A stretch of DNA of 64,000 bases from Stercorarius parasiticus (lineage: Eukaryota; Chordata; Aves; Charadriiformes; Stercorariidae), in assembly GCA_013396915.1 (NCBI GenBank), contig VWZL01005150.1, positions 1 to 64,000 of the forward strand. The letters run 5' to 3'. Below the pieces are notes generated by a model, which made no database searches, had not been told where the DNA came from, and saw nothing but the letters and a program-made list of their open reading frames with translations. Within the stretch, counting starts at the first letter, position 1, and the number at the start of each line of letters is the position of its first letter. Below are positions 50,553-63,900 of the stretch, piece by piece. The position numbers and the translations under genes were made by a program.

Positions 50553-50612
50553 ACTGGTCAGTCATCCTCCCTACCTCTCTGAAAGTATCTGAAAGGATGC
50601 TGGAACAGATTG
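50553..50612 (+). mobile_element. Possible ancient CR1 RT scrap
   Basis: The plus strand can be read as W-S-V-I-L-P-T-S-L-K-V-S-E-R-M-L-E-Q-I. That lines up with the (N)YRPVSLTSVPGKIMEQI stretch of CR1 ORF2 (matching S, V, L, S, V, M, E, Q, I positions). Flanks give no further match. It may be a scrap of an old element or chance. Confidence 0.35.
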
Positions 50613-53600
50613 CAAGTACTTCCCACTCTGCATTGCTTTGAGCTGCCCATATTATCTCTCCTTGACTATCACAGCTGTCACTGAATCTGACACTTAGATT
50701 GAAAAGAACCCAAGTTGCTCTGCATAAAACAATCTTTCACAAACAGAAAGCAGTAGTAGGAAGAAGTGGCACATGATTTTAAGAATGAAAACAGAGACTA
50801 ATATGAAACTTTACCACTTGTGGCCCGTGCATTTCTTGCCTGAGAAATTCTACTAAGTTTGCCTGCCCTTCAAAATATAATTGGGTGCAGCGTTCAAGAT
50901 TCTCTCATTTTGTTCTCATGAAATGATGAGATGCATTGTCTTACTGCTGTGAAGTCAGATCTTGGCATGATTCTTTCAATTTAATTCTATGTTGGGTTAT
51001 TAGTGAGGATTTCTTCCTCCCTTAAGTTTCCTTTCATGTACAGTGACACGCAGGTACACAAGTATTCAAGACTCTTAACATTTTTCTGTGATGTCCCATT
51101 TAAATTAGGTAAAAACACTCTAATGATTAAGGGAAGGGAACACAAAAGCAGCATGAGCTTTAGGTTTCAGTGAATACCTGCTGAAAAGTTGTTATAGTGT
51201 TTTATCTGACTCTACATGCAGAATAACACGGTTCATTGATATTTTATCACAGAAGAAATGTATGCCTCCTATTGTGCCTCAAGAATAAGCACATAGTTGG
51301 TTATGCCTACTCTTTTCACCCCACTTTTGAACATGAACCATGCTGTAGTGCTCAAAATGCTTTCACTGCACCAGTGTGATGCTGAAAAAAGGTAGTTTTA
51401 TGTGTCTTTGGTTACGTCATCTTACAGTTCATTAGCTGACGTGAGGGAACCCAAAGTTTCAGGTGAGACACAAGCGAAGATTTAACTACTTTTGCATTAT
51501 TCCCCTCAGTGTGGCCAGTGCAGAGGATTACGCAATAGCCAGACAACTCATGGTGTTCATATTCTGCTTTGGCAGAACACTGCGATCCTTTCACATAATT
51601 TTTTCAGTTGCTCCTGATAAAGGTCCTGAACATGCTGCTTTATGTCAAATAGCCTCTTTGTTGTCACACAATGGATCCAAGCATCTAAAAGACTAATGAA
51701 GTACAGCGTAATTTTTCAGTGCTAAAGCTATATTCTGCACGATTTTGTGGGTTGTAATATCCATATATTTAATGCTGATGATTTAATCTAAATAATGTCA
51801 AATTGACAGCTCAAGGTTAAACTTTTAGAAAAGAAATAATTACTTTGCACAGACACTAGTCAAATCATTCCCTCCCTAATCCTGAGTACCGGATTTATTT
51901 TGAACTAGGGATGGAGAACTCATTATGGAAAATTTTGAACCAGCTAGCAATTTGTGGGTTCGAAAGTATCTCTAAAGTAGCCCGATGAATGAGATCATCA
52001 GAAGATAAGAGGTATGTAAGAGACATTGATTTCTTTATGGTAGGCTGCAGAACATAAGGAATATTCACAGCTCTCTGCCTTAGAAGGTAGAAAGACTCAT
52101 TCCGATAATTCTGATAAACAGTTCTGGGAGGATGGCAGCTGAAAATCTTCTTTGACCTCTATTTTTTAATCTCTGTGCCAAAAAGTAAATTTTAGATGTA
52201 CAGTGGTCAATTTAGTAGAAAGATTTTCTTTCATGTAATGGTAAAACCATAAAAACTGTGGGGTTGATTTTAGTGGCACCTACCAAAGCATGATTACTAT
52301 TTCCAAGTTTGTTTTACCTTTCCTTCCCTCTTCTTTATGTCTAATACAGGATCAGGCCCTGGGTTTGATTTATAACTTGCAGTACTGCTGCTGTTGAGTG
52401 CATATGGATAGTTTGTTTTTAAATAAATTGCAATTAACAATATGAATTCCCTGACTTAAATATATTTAACATAGAGTATCAAGAGTAAAAAGCAATGTCA
52501 GTAGTTCCCTTCTGTAGCTAGGCACAGGATGAGTTTCTTATTACTCTCACCCCTACATTACAGCCAATCTACCTGTTCAATATTTAGAGAATTTGTATTA
52601 ATTTTGATAACTGACATTGATAGTATAGCTTTCAGGCAATTGCTTCAAATTCACTTCTGCTTCACGAAGTAATTACAATCACTCAGCCAAGTTCTACACT
52701 TGTTTATAGTCTGTCTAGTCCTTTTGAATTAAACGGACCTTTTATGTATGTTGTGATGGTATGTTTATAACAGAAGGAACGACCAGGGGTCTTTATAAGA
52801 AGAAACCTAGTAACTATTCTCTAGTAAGTATTTTGTTGTAAAATGGGTTGTTTTTCTTTGATACTAGTGGCCAACTAAAGCTAATCAGTGTGAAATTTTA
52901 CATAGGTATAGTATTTGCAGCGCTTACATTTTCAGTGTAGCCAGGGAATTTGTTTCAGATTCTTTTTTTTTAACAGGGTATTTAATAGTACCCATTTGAA
53001 ATTTTTCCCTGCTGAGACTTTCCTTTGGCAGCTCAGCTTTCCAGAGTTGGCTGATTTTGTCAATTTACATGATCTTTGTGAGGGCTGAACTGCTGCTCAC
53101 TGGTATACTTTGGGTTTTTTGGTTATTGTTAGCTTTGTTTTCTGTTATTTTTTGGTGATTAGCTCTTTTGTTTGTTTGTTATGAAAGAGAAAAAATTGAC
53201 AGGGAGTAATCATAATAAAACTTTGGAAATAAAGGTTCAGAACATCAGAACGCAACACTGAATACTTTTCCTTTCTTGAAGTTCTGAGATGAGGTTTTTT
53301 GTTTTGTTTTTTTTAAGTAAGAAACTGTGGTAAAGAGGAAAATACTGGAAATTGCAATCGCATCTTAATTCGTACATTGTAGCCATCTTGCCTACTGGTG
53401 TATTATTACTCTTTCTCTAATTTCCTTATACTAAGGAATTTCTGTTAAAAAAAAACCAAACCACAAGCTCACAGAATTATAATAAAAAGCCAAGAGCAGA
53501 CATTTCCCACTGAAGACTTGTTGCCTAGTGCAATGTTACATGTTCTTTAAAAAAAGATTGCCTCCTTAATTGCTACACCAGTGTGTCATTGGTCATACTA

Positions 53601-54329
53601 TTGACAGTGTTGTAGTGCAAACAGAAAAATTGCGTTAAGAACTGAACTTTGATAGCTGTAGCTTTTTTTTTTAAATAAAGGAAAATATCTTAAAAGCCTC
53701 CAAAATAAAAAATGAAAAAAAAGAGAGGTATAAAATCTTCAGTTTGTGGGCTACATAATCCTGTCAGCGCCAGAGGTTTGGTTTTCTTAAATGTCAAGAA
53801 TAAAATCAGTGTGAAAACTATGAGACATTAAAAAGGCATTTTGAATCCAGATGAATGAAGTACACGCAGTGGAAGAAATAATAGGAAAAGATGACCAAAT
53901 TCAGGGAAACAAAAAGGCTAGGTGAAAAAAGCCAAGATGAAAAAAGACATCATTAAGGTAATAGTGGAACAGGAACGTTAGAGATAAAGTCAAATATATT
54001 TCAAATAACAAATTAGCCTGACCTTGCACTTGGGCGTTTGGGGACCAGTCAATACGGAATTAAAAAATGATAGATTTTAACTAATGTTAGGCAAGGTGAT
54101 ACAATATGTATGGTTCCTAATATAAGTATTATGGCACAATATTCTTAAAATTCTGAAAAGCATATTAATCTTGCTTTTGTTTGTTTGTTGAAAGTTCAGA
54201 AAGTCTTAAATAGATTCAGGCTGTTTAATACATCCATAAATTGCAAGGACGGAATCATCATTGTTTGAAGTTTTTTCCTGTGGGGAAAAGGTGAATCACA
54301 ATTTCTTGGTTTGTATCAGTAGACTGGAA
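50613..54329. other. No gene seen; one short repeat end
   Basis: Unassigned DNA. Ggatcaggccct at 52349-52360 resembles the end of the old amniote repeat family (copy h). T-rich and (TTTG)n stretches lie near 53169-53180. Confidence 0.55.
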
Positions 54330-54640
54330 AAAAAATCCTTGTGAAGTTCGCAGCTGAATGAAATGGAATATTAAATCATAGCACAGATAAATCTTTTTTA
54401 CAAACTAGTCTGAGTATTCTTGCTAAGCGGGTTCATTTGGAGTATGTGTGTTTAACACAGATGAACACAAGGTCTTACGTCTAGGAATTCAGGTACGTTT
54501 AGTTGTACTTATGAAACAGGAGACCTTATTATAAGGTAGTAATATTGCCTAAAGTAATAATATTGAATTTTAGGGCAGTGATTGCCCAAGATTTGGGGGT
54601 TTTATAGTTCATTCAGTATTTTTATAAGTAATTTTTCATT
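54330..54640 (+). mobile_element. Ancient CR1-type LINE fossil (post-RT segment)
   Basis: Three landmarks occur in the right order and spacing for CR1 ORF2. KFA at 54344-54352 is the remnant of the KFADD motif, with the first aspartate position now alanine. HKVLRLG at 54466-54486 is the counterpart of CKVLHLG. QDLGV at 54587-54601 is the counterpart of KDLGV. The same landmarks are intact at 412-637 in the young copy near the left end, which supports the reading. The three lie in at least two frames, so the copy is long dead and far more diverged. Confidence 0.65.
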
Positions 54641-56703
54641 AGGATTTAAATATTTCCAGCAGTCCAGTAGAAAAGGATACTGCAAATCTGATCAGCACTC
54701 AGAGAACTAGAACTCTGTGAGTGGGACAGGTAACAAATACAGACTTCAAATGTTACTCCACAACAAGGTACTTCTACTCAATGTCTTCTTACTGTGGCCT
54801 CACTTGACCAATGTGGGTCACAGTTTCAAAGTTTACTAACACTGTTTAATGGTGTCAACACCTAAAATTCAATCTTTGCTATTAGTTTTGTCTTGTGTAA
54901 GCATATAAAGCACAGTACACATAGCCTCCAAGTATACATGCTGACTTAGAAAGTGACACTGTTTTAATTAAAGCTTTAATATGCCATTTTCTGTTGCGGC
55001 TTGCAACTCCTGCAAAAGGAAAAGGCTCAAAATCTACGTTGTCATGTATTTCAGATATACATTCTCATGTGCGCTTGTCCTGTATGTGAAGACTTCCATG
55101 TAAACAAAGAGGGAGTGCGTGAATGTCATTTAAGTGTCTTGTTTTTTATGAAATCAGTATGAAAGATTAAAATTAAAGAGTTGCAAAGCCAAACATCTTG
55201 GTACACTAAATTTAGTTCAGGTTAATCTTGTATTTTCTACTTACTCAAAAACATTCAACTTAAATTGTCCATAATCAATTACCGATTTTCACCTTTTCTC
55301 ATTAAGTGTGTCCTGCTTAGATGTATTAATCTTCTGTAAATACAGAGCTGTTCTGTCTGTACTTTATGTTCATTTTACAGATTTCAAATAGAATTTTTAT
55401 GTCATGGTGAGCCTGGGACAAAATCTCATGCATGTTGGATCAAATTTGGGAGAGTGATGGGTGGAAAGGGTTTTACAAAGAAAGATGTACGCGCGCGCTC
55501 GTCACTGCAAGTGAGTCAGTTGTTGAAGCGGATGATTATCAAAATGTCCTCTTTTTAGAGGGGGAAGAACAGTGATTTCAGATAGTGCAGGGAAAGAGGG
55601 TGGAAATATGGAATGGTGGCCAGGAACAAAAAACAAAAAAACGTTTCCTTCAAAATTAGCTATGAGTTAAATTGCAGTGTTTGAATAGGAATCAATCGGA
55701 CCTAATCTTGGCACTTGGATGACTGGTGAAGTCTGACTTCTATGACTAAAGTAGTGATGTAAATCCCAAACATTAAAGAAAATACCCACTGGGAAAACAG
55801 AAACCAGCCAGATGTCTAAAACTAAGATAACAACAAAACCAAAGGAAAAAAGTAATGTTTCTTCACAAAACTGAGCAATTGAACAACTTGGGGATTGGAG
55901 TTATGGACTTTTTGGTTTTATTTTTGTATTTCACAAAGAAACTCTCCCATAATGAATAGCACTGATTTAACAAAGGTTAATGAGTGGAGTGGATAAAAGC
56001 TAGAGATGTCTATTTTGCATTACAAAACATTTTAACATTTTTTTCTGGTTTGGAGCAAAACCAAATTAAACATTTAATGTTTCAGAACTTTTCATTATAT
56101 GATGATATCTTCTAGAAAAAAGGCTGCATTTTTTTGGAAATAAAATTTACCCCTCTGTGTGTATTTTTCAATTGTGCCTAACTTTTATTATGCCTACAAT
56201 ATTTTATGGCATATAGCAAGAATCAAAATATTAAATTAATTACTATATTTATATAGATCTCATTTAAGGACAGCTACTTTTCATTGAATGCTATTTGAAA
56301 CATCTTACTATTTAGATTAGTTTATCTTCTATTACGTTGGAAAATTATGATTCTGATTAATACACGTGGGTGGAAATTTTTCAAGATAACTGAAAAAAGT
56401 TTTATATGGTAGCATATGTTTAAATATTTCAGACTAAAACTTTCTAAATATTGAAAATTAATATTTTTTAACATAAAATCACAAAAATATTTAGGAAAAT
56501 AATTATAAGTCAAAATCTGTAAAAATATTTTTAGGGGAGAAAAGATGAGTTGGCATCAGTGGAATTTCCTCACTGAAACTTTCAGTACGTACTTAGGACT
56601 AAAGTAATGTATATCTGGATGCCTATGGTATCAATAGATGCTCTCTTTGGAATGTTCTCTCTGTAGAAAAATGTTTAAAATGTTCACATAAACTAAGAAA
56701 AAT
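54641..56703. other. No gene seen; short CpG-rich run
   Basis: Ttttaattaaagctttaat at 54962-54980 is a palindrome-rich AT stretch. A (CG)4 run lies at 55490-55498. Nothing else was recognised. Confidence 0.6.
55489..55503. repeat. Alternating CG run in AT-rich DNA
   Basis: Acgcgcgcgc at 55489-55498 followed by tcgtc, giving five CpGs within 12 bases. Alternating CG favours Z-DNA. CpG survival in such DNA is unusual. Confidence 0.9.
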
Positions 56704-56750
56704 GGTGCCTTATAGCTCAGTGGAAAAGTTATGGTCCTGGCGTAACCCTC
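56704..56750 (+). repeat. tRNA-like 5' half (pseudo-tRNA or SINE head)
   Basis: Tatagctcagtgg at 56711-56723 is a perfect tRNA D-arm/A-box sequence. Atggtcctggcgtaaccctc at 56731-56750 resembles the anticodon-arm region of a threonine-type tRNA (TGGTCTTGTAAACC). No T arm or B box follows, so it is not a functional tRNA. It may be a decayed tRNA pseudogene or the head of a tRNA-derived SINE. Confidence 0.35.
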
Positions 56751-57954
56751 AGTTAGTAAAATACCGTTTTTACATTACTCACTGAAGTGCTAAGTTCCAG
56801 TTTTAAAAGGTACCATCATTTCAACCTCTGTGTAGATAGCAAAAAGCTAATCACATGAGTTAAAAGTATTGGAAAATTAATATCTGGCTGCACAAATCAT
56901 AAATATCTTGACATCATAAGTTTAATGTTTTCCATAATCAATCCAATGGCTTAGATTATTTACCTTATGAGTCCCGCAAGGAAAAGAAAGCTGAAATACC
57001 TGTATCATAATATTTCTCGTAAGTGATTAATGTTTGCCTTGGGAATTACATGATGTTCAGTGTATTTATTTTTTTGCTACTTCTAATGCTAGGTAGAACT
57101 TTCCATAAAAGATAAATGTACTCTTGGTCCCTTAAGCAATACAGAAGGAGTAGCTAATACACGTATGTTACAATAGTGTATAGTCATCCAGATGTATGCT
57201 ATGTTTTCTATTTTCCAAATGAGTTTTCAGAGTCAATTGGGTTAACAGGAGAGCTAATATTTCAAGAAGAGTTTAAACAAACTGGTTTGTTAATTTTTCC
57301 CTGGGGATCAAAAGCGGGAAATAGGGAAATGGCTAATAAGAGCAACCTAGAGCTAGTGATATTGTGCTGATAGAAGGAACTGAATTAACTTAAATGTGTC
57401 ACATTGATTTAAGATGTCTGTGATGTATTATAAAATGTGTTCTTGCCCTGCATATACCATTGGAAAACAAACCATGCATTTTATTAATGTAGTGTCTTAA
57501 GACCTTGGTAAAAACTTAGTCAAGGCAAACTTATCTTTACTGTCTTGTGTGTATTTGCTTTAAGATGAAAAGACTTGAAAATATAAAAAAATTTGTAGGA
57601 AATGGGTAAAATACATAAATGGCTGCTTTGATTCTTTCTGATCTAAAGAACTTCCAGTGTTTTCCAGTGATCCCTTGTGCATCCCTTGAATGAGGGCCGT
57701 GTTTGAAAAAGGAACTCGGGAGCACTGTTTCCTTTTGGTCCCCTCTGGAGGAAAAAGAGTAAGTAGGTGGGCACGGAAAGGTCCCCACGTGCTTCACCTC
57801 CTCCCTGGGACATGGTAGACTGTAGAGCTTCTTTGCACTACAGGTTGGATGCAGCCACAGAGAACCCACACCATGTTGCTTCCAAGCCCATGGATAGAAT
57901 CTAGTGCCCTCTGGCAATATGTCCCAGAGAGTCCAAAATACGGGTGGTTGTCAC

Positions 57955-57992
57955 TCAGCATGAGTAAGGTTAATGGGCATAGGATTGTGACC
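57955..57992 (+). repeat. Ancient amniote interspersed repeat, copy i
   Basis: Agcatgagtaagg followed by taatgggcataggattgtga matches the 'tgagtaagg' and 'tcaatgggagcaggattgggc' elements of the family. It lies inside two overlapping minus-strand frames (57537-57917, 57794-58108), which argues against those being genes. Confidence 0.45.
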
Positions 57993-60900
57993 AAACACAG
58001 GGGAAAAAGCAGGAGAAAGAAAAAATTCCATAGTACCACTTTTCTTCTAGTCCAGTTATAAAGCAATAACCTGATCTTCCACTTACTTATAGGCTTTATT
58101 GCCACCAATAGGCGTACTAAATGTATGAGTAAAAGGTTACCAAACCATGATCAAACCCCTTATTTCTGTTCTATTTTGCGTTATATTAAGAATAGGAAAG
58201 CAAAGTTAAGTAGCCATGTTAACCCTTGCTTCTTCCCATATCTTATAATTTTTTGGAGCCTTGTTTTTAAAAGTCACATTGTCTGTGACTTACTTGCTAT
58301 TTTTATAGTTGTCATTTCCAGTCCTTTGACAGCAAGGGTTTTGTTCATTTAGAGAAGAATAAAAACATGACAGCAAATCTAGACTAGTTTCTTCCCAGTT
58401 ACTTTACTTCTGTCATGAACTCGGTACTTATTCACCAGGGAAGAAGGACTAGCCAGTAACTTTTCTCAAGTTATTTGATGTGCCAGGATGAATGTGGAAG
58501 TTAGAGAAACAATGGCCAGATTGTTATGGGAGGACCTACAACAGGCATGAAAAGATTTGCAGCATAAATCTTTCGAAAATAATGTCAGGTACCATCGATA
58601 CTCAGCAAGAAGGAGGGACTAAGAGAGTCATTGTTGGGCACTGCAAATTTCTATTGTCCTATTTGGATATCCTGCGAATCACATATAATATTTTTAAACA
58701 ATAGCATCCAAGAGTCTCCTACACTATTCCTTTCCCTCCTCTTAGGAGAAAAGGCTGATAGTAGGGCTAACATGCTAAACTGGGGAAACCTACTGCTACC
58801 ATGCTTGTACTGTCTGGCTTACGGTGATCAAGATCAGAGCTAGAGTTTAAATGCTTTCTTCAATGCACTGAGCTGAATGCTCCATTCCTCAAAGCTGCGA
58901 GTGAATTAATCATCTCCACAGTCGCAAGGCTATTGTTCCCCAAATTGGTCATTGTCGTGTTTATATTTCTGCTCAAGAAATCTTTCAGATCAGACCATTG
59001 GTCTGTTTTAAATCCCATGGCCGTTCATAAATGTTACAGTACTCACATTTAGGCATCAGGGAAAGCAAAGTAGGTATTGTTTCACTTAATGCAAATCAAA
59101 AGTACCCAAGGGGAAAATTAATATGTTCTATGGACTTGGAAAGGTTATGTCACATGTTTCGACAAAAACAGAAAAAGCAGTAAGTCAAGACTGAGTATGA
59201 CAGGCCAGACAGAGTGAATATGTCATCAAAACTGGTATTTAAAGAAACTTGGGTGCTTTTCTTTCTCCTTAATACCATTTGCCTCTTCTCTACTTTCATT
59301 TTATGTGTATTATCCTTTCAGCACACAATTTAAATTAGCTACTGAACACAATACTTGCCTGCTGCTGCTATAGGCTGCCACAAGACTAAAGATCTTTCCA
59401 AATTCTAGTTTAAAACTGAATATATTAGATTGATCCAAATGTAGTATATTATCAGAAAGAGAAGAGTATTTTTCACGGAGTCTTTTTATATGTGCACCTC
59501 TTCTTCTTACTCCTCATTACTTCAGTGTCTCTCTTCCTTTAGCTTTTGTCATGTCTACAGAAACACAGGAACCTCAAATATGAAAAGCAAATTCCAACAC
59601 CTCTTCCACCTTGGGATTAGGCATGGCGTTTGCCACAACTGGCATTCTGCTGTGTTGTACCCTTTTCCCTAACCCTAAGTTGGTTTTACCTATTGAGACT
59701 GTAGGCTTTTTGACACAGAGTCATTTTTCTTCTCTCTGTTAGTAGAGGCTGGTTTTTGTGATTACCATTTAGTCTGTAGTAGCCCTTAGGCATTGCCATG
59801 GTAAGTAAAATTACAACCAGGAACAAAGTGTTCTCACTTTGGTTTTTTCACTGGTTAAGAGTTTAGCTGCAGTAATATACAATATAGTTGCAATAATATT
59901 ACAATAGTTGTGATGCTGTTACTTCATTTATACCTTTCTTTGTCTCATTGTCATTTTGGTAAAATTAACTGGAGAAAAAGCCAGAAACTACTTTGACTCC
60001 TTTATTTGGACCTGTATGCTGAAAGCAGGACAGGATTATAATTTTAATAGTGCATTTTATAGCATTTTCAAAGCTCTTGTTGGATGTTGGAAGGAATGTT
60101 TTCCATACGTGCTTAATAACACACCTAGTCAAAATATCCATTTCACTCATATTTATTGAATTTGTCTGATACTTTTAATCCTTTGTAGAATTTCTTAACA
60201 AACGTTTTGCAAGTAGGTTTGAAACAAATACCTTTCCTAGTATTAATATCCGTGCCTTCAAGGCCCTTAGGAGTTATTTACATCAACCAATGATATGGGC
60301 TTCTCTGTATAACCTGAAAAAAAACAAAAAACCAAATAGTATCCCACGCAGGATCTAGCCTCTTTTACATCTCACCACCTGGCTTACAAGGTTGTATATC
60401 TTTCAGCTGAATCATTTATGACAAGAGAAGCTGTTAAAGTTTCTTTGGCAGATTGTTTAGATGTAGCTGCCAATGAAAAGACATTAATAAGTTAGCTATT
60501 GCAGCTGTGCTTGGATGTACCCAAGGCAGTTTCAATTTTACTGTTATTCAAAAAATCTGGCAATTCATATTGTTCCCCGTTTGTGCTCTTGAACTGGGCT
60601 CTTCAGGTTCATCCGGTTCCAGAGTTAGCTTTCGTTTCCATTTGGTTTAGGGACAGCCTTTTGTAGAGTGTGATGAGGAGCTGTTTATGGTGTGGTGTTG
60701 AGTGAAAGGCTCATCAGATGTCAAGCTCTAACAGTGCAGGGGTCTCAGACTGACAGCAATACTTTGCAAGCCAAACTTACAGTACCCAGATATGGCTCAA
60801 CAAACACACTTGTGCCTTGGATATTCTGCTGTAATTCTAACAGCTTGTTTTTCTGTCTTGCCCAGCTTTGTGCACGTGTGATGAAGAACACAGGTTAAGC

Positions 60901-63900
60901 CTATCCTTTAGGTCATATTCCAGTGACAGAAAGTCAGGGTAGTCTCTCTGCTGAAGTCAGTGTAATGTGTATATACAGAAGTTAACTACTTTTGTCTGAG
61001 TTACCTAAATGCCACTTACATTAATTTTTTTTGTGACTAAGTACCGCTTTGAATGTCCTGCTACAGAATGCAGAGATCCCATGAAGTGAAAAGCTGGCAC
61101 TGGTCAGTGTTGTTTTGTCATGAATGTTTGTGAGAACTTTGTGTTGTCTGTCAGGATGAATAATTATTAAGAGATACATTAATCATGTATACCTGGTGAT
61201 ACCTTTGGATAAATGTAACAAAAGCAGAAAAATACGAGAAGTATGCCAGCATGACTTATCTGCAGATGCAGAAACAGTTCAGTGAAGCTTTTAAATACAT
61301 GCACCGGAAACTTCTCTAGAAAGGCTATACTGCTTATTCATAATCATTTGACTAGAAAAATGTAAGACACTATTTACATTATAGTCTTGGAAAGCTGTTT
61401 CTTTGTCATCCTTTTCCCTGGCAGGGCTGTTTCCGATGAGTTGTATTCCTGCACTCTGTCCAATTTAATTCTGCCACCTTGATGACTGCTGGAAAATGCA
61501 CTGCAGCACTGACTTACCCAGAATGGCAGTCAGTACCAAGCAAACACAGTGGGCAATGTTAGCTCAGTTTCTAGTAGGACAATATTGTCTGACCAGCCTC
61601 ATTTTGCCTGGTGTAATTAATTTTTTAGTATCTTCCGTTATCCTACATCCCTCCTTTCTCCTAGCTGCTCTGCTGCATCTGCTTCTAGTCTTACTTGCTG
61701 AGACAAAAATGAAGTTATGGAATGGAAAGAAAAAACCAAGATTCCTAGAATCATCCAGCCTTCATAGAAACAGACAGAGCTCTTTCATGTTTACAAAAAC
61801 CTCCCCATAGTTTTCATGCTATAAGGAGTTAAATTTCAGATCTAATAAATGCACACAGCAAGAACAAAGCTTGAGCATCAGTACATGCACTGTAGAAGTT
61901 CATGATTTACTTAAAATGTGCTGATGACCTGATACTGGCTTTTTGAGTAATTCAGTTTTGGAAGGATGTAGAGCTTTTTACTGCAGAAATCAGACTTTAT
62001 TATTAGATGTGGTTTACTTTCCAGTTTAGGCTGTAAGAAATGTTTATAATAAAATCTGAAGCCCTAAAAATTTAATTATATGCTGAAAAATCAGGTTAAA
62101 TGCAAGTAAATATTTACAAAGATTCACAGGTTTCTTTGTTTCTAATCCTATTTAAGATGAAGCACTGAAACATTTGCATCTTGCTATCAAATCACTGATG
62201 CAGTAGAATGGCTAACTGCAAAAGTTCGGGGGACAAGTCAGGTCATAACGGCTAGACTCAGATTGAAGTAAATTGTGCTGTTTGGCTCCTGCAAACAATA
62301 CCAGGCTCTGGAGATTATTGTATGTAGCTGGGTACAGGGCTTCTCCCTGGTAAGAATCACTGTTGCCACTTCTTATTGTGCAGTACTATTACTGTACCTA
62401 TGAACAATTTTTTCTAGGATTTTACTAGTTAAAAGTTCCAGGCATACCTCTGATGTTTCCTAAAACTGCTTTTAAAGGTTAATAAATAAAACTGGAAAGT
62501 TTTCTGTAGTTGGATGTGCTTTTTAGTTGATTTCTTTGTTTGTTTTTCAATATGTTTTCTTTATGTTATCCTGAATGGTATCATTTTTCTTTCAAAGAAT
62601 TCTGAGCACAATATTTGATAGTTTTATCATATTAATTTCAAGGAGAATGCTAAAATAGGACAGGACAAAACATGAATGTTCTCTTCTGCCTCAGAAATAA
62701 AAGTAATAAAGGTCTAAGGGCACTCTACTAATATTCTGATAACAAAGATTGAAGTCCTATTAATATTGACTTCATCTGTGGTTATACAGCATTTGACACA
62801 ATTATCTTGACAAATTACTATTAAATGGAACAGTCTTCTGTACAGATGTTTCTATGCCAGCCTGTCTATTAGCCTGGCTATTTATACATTCTGCTGTGCA
62901 TCTTTGTGATGGATTTCAAAAGAGCTAAATTGAATATTTTTGCCTAACTACAGTAGGTTCTAGGAAACGTTATCCCATGGCTACTTGTCCTCACTGTGTG
63001 ACAGATGATACAAATCACCACAGTATGCCCTCCATTAACTTGAAACATTTGCTCTGATGTCCTCTGGAAAGACTGGGTGCATCAGAAAATTAATGTGTAA
63101 AGATTGTACCTGTTGTGAAGTATTTTCTTCACTTAGAAGTCTTTATAGGTCAAAAGAAAATAGATTTAAATGCTCCCTACTCAACTATAGTACTTAAAGT
63201 ACTACATAGTCAACCAGTGGTGGGTGCCTTTTACACACTCCTGAGAGCCTTTCTTAAATTGATATAATATTGACTCTTTGACATTTTTTCATGTTATTGT
63301 AGTTGGGAGTAGCAGACTGCAGTCATTGTTGGCATTTTGTGTTAAAACTACCTGCAAAAAAATGTTCATAAAATAGTATTTTTACAGGAAATATAATTGA
63401 GTTGAACATGATTTGCTGCCAAAGTTCACAAGGTATGATTGCCAAATGCAATTATTTGATAAGACACATAGGAGAATGGGCAAATATCTAAAAATAAGTT
63501 CAAAGAAGTAAAGAATCAGAAGAAAGTATGAAATATTAATTGAGATTTTTATACAAATGGAATGAAAAATATTAATCAACATAGAGCATCCCAAATAAAT
63601 ACTCAAAACTGTTTGCAAGGAGATAATTTGTCACAAAAATCAGACAGATGATACAAAAAAATCCTGTTTGTTTTTATTCAAAGACACCATGCATGGAACC
63701 ATCTAATTACTTGAAGCAACTGAAGCACAGCATATTTGAATATTATTTCCCCCACCCTTTTTTTTTTCAAAAGTATAAGATCCTCTCAGTATACTCACAT
63801 TTCTTTTCTGTTGCCTCCTTGTTTCTATGCTTCAAACAAAGATCATAGTTCCTTTGTGTTAGGTTTTGTATAGATATGAAAAATGAATGTAGTGTCTCTG

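Noticed and set aside
56704..56780. Functional tRNA gene
   Set aside because: Only the D-arm and part of the anticodon region are tRNA-like. No T arm, B box or paired acceptor stem follows.
57537..58108. Overlapping minus-strand frames of 126 and 104 codons
   Set aside because: They overlap in different frames, have no recognisable product and lie partly over a relic of an ancient repeat (57955-57992).
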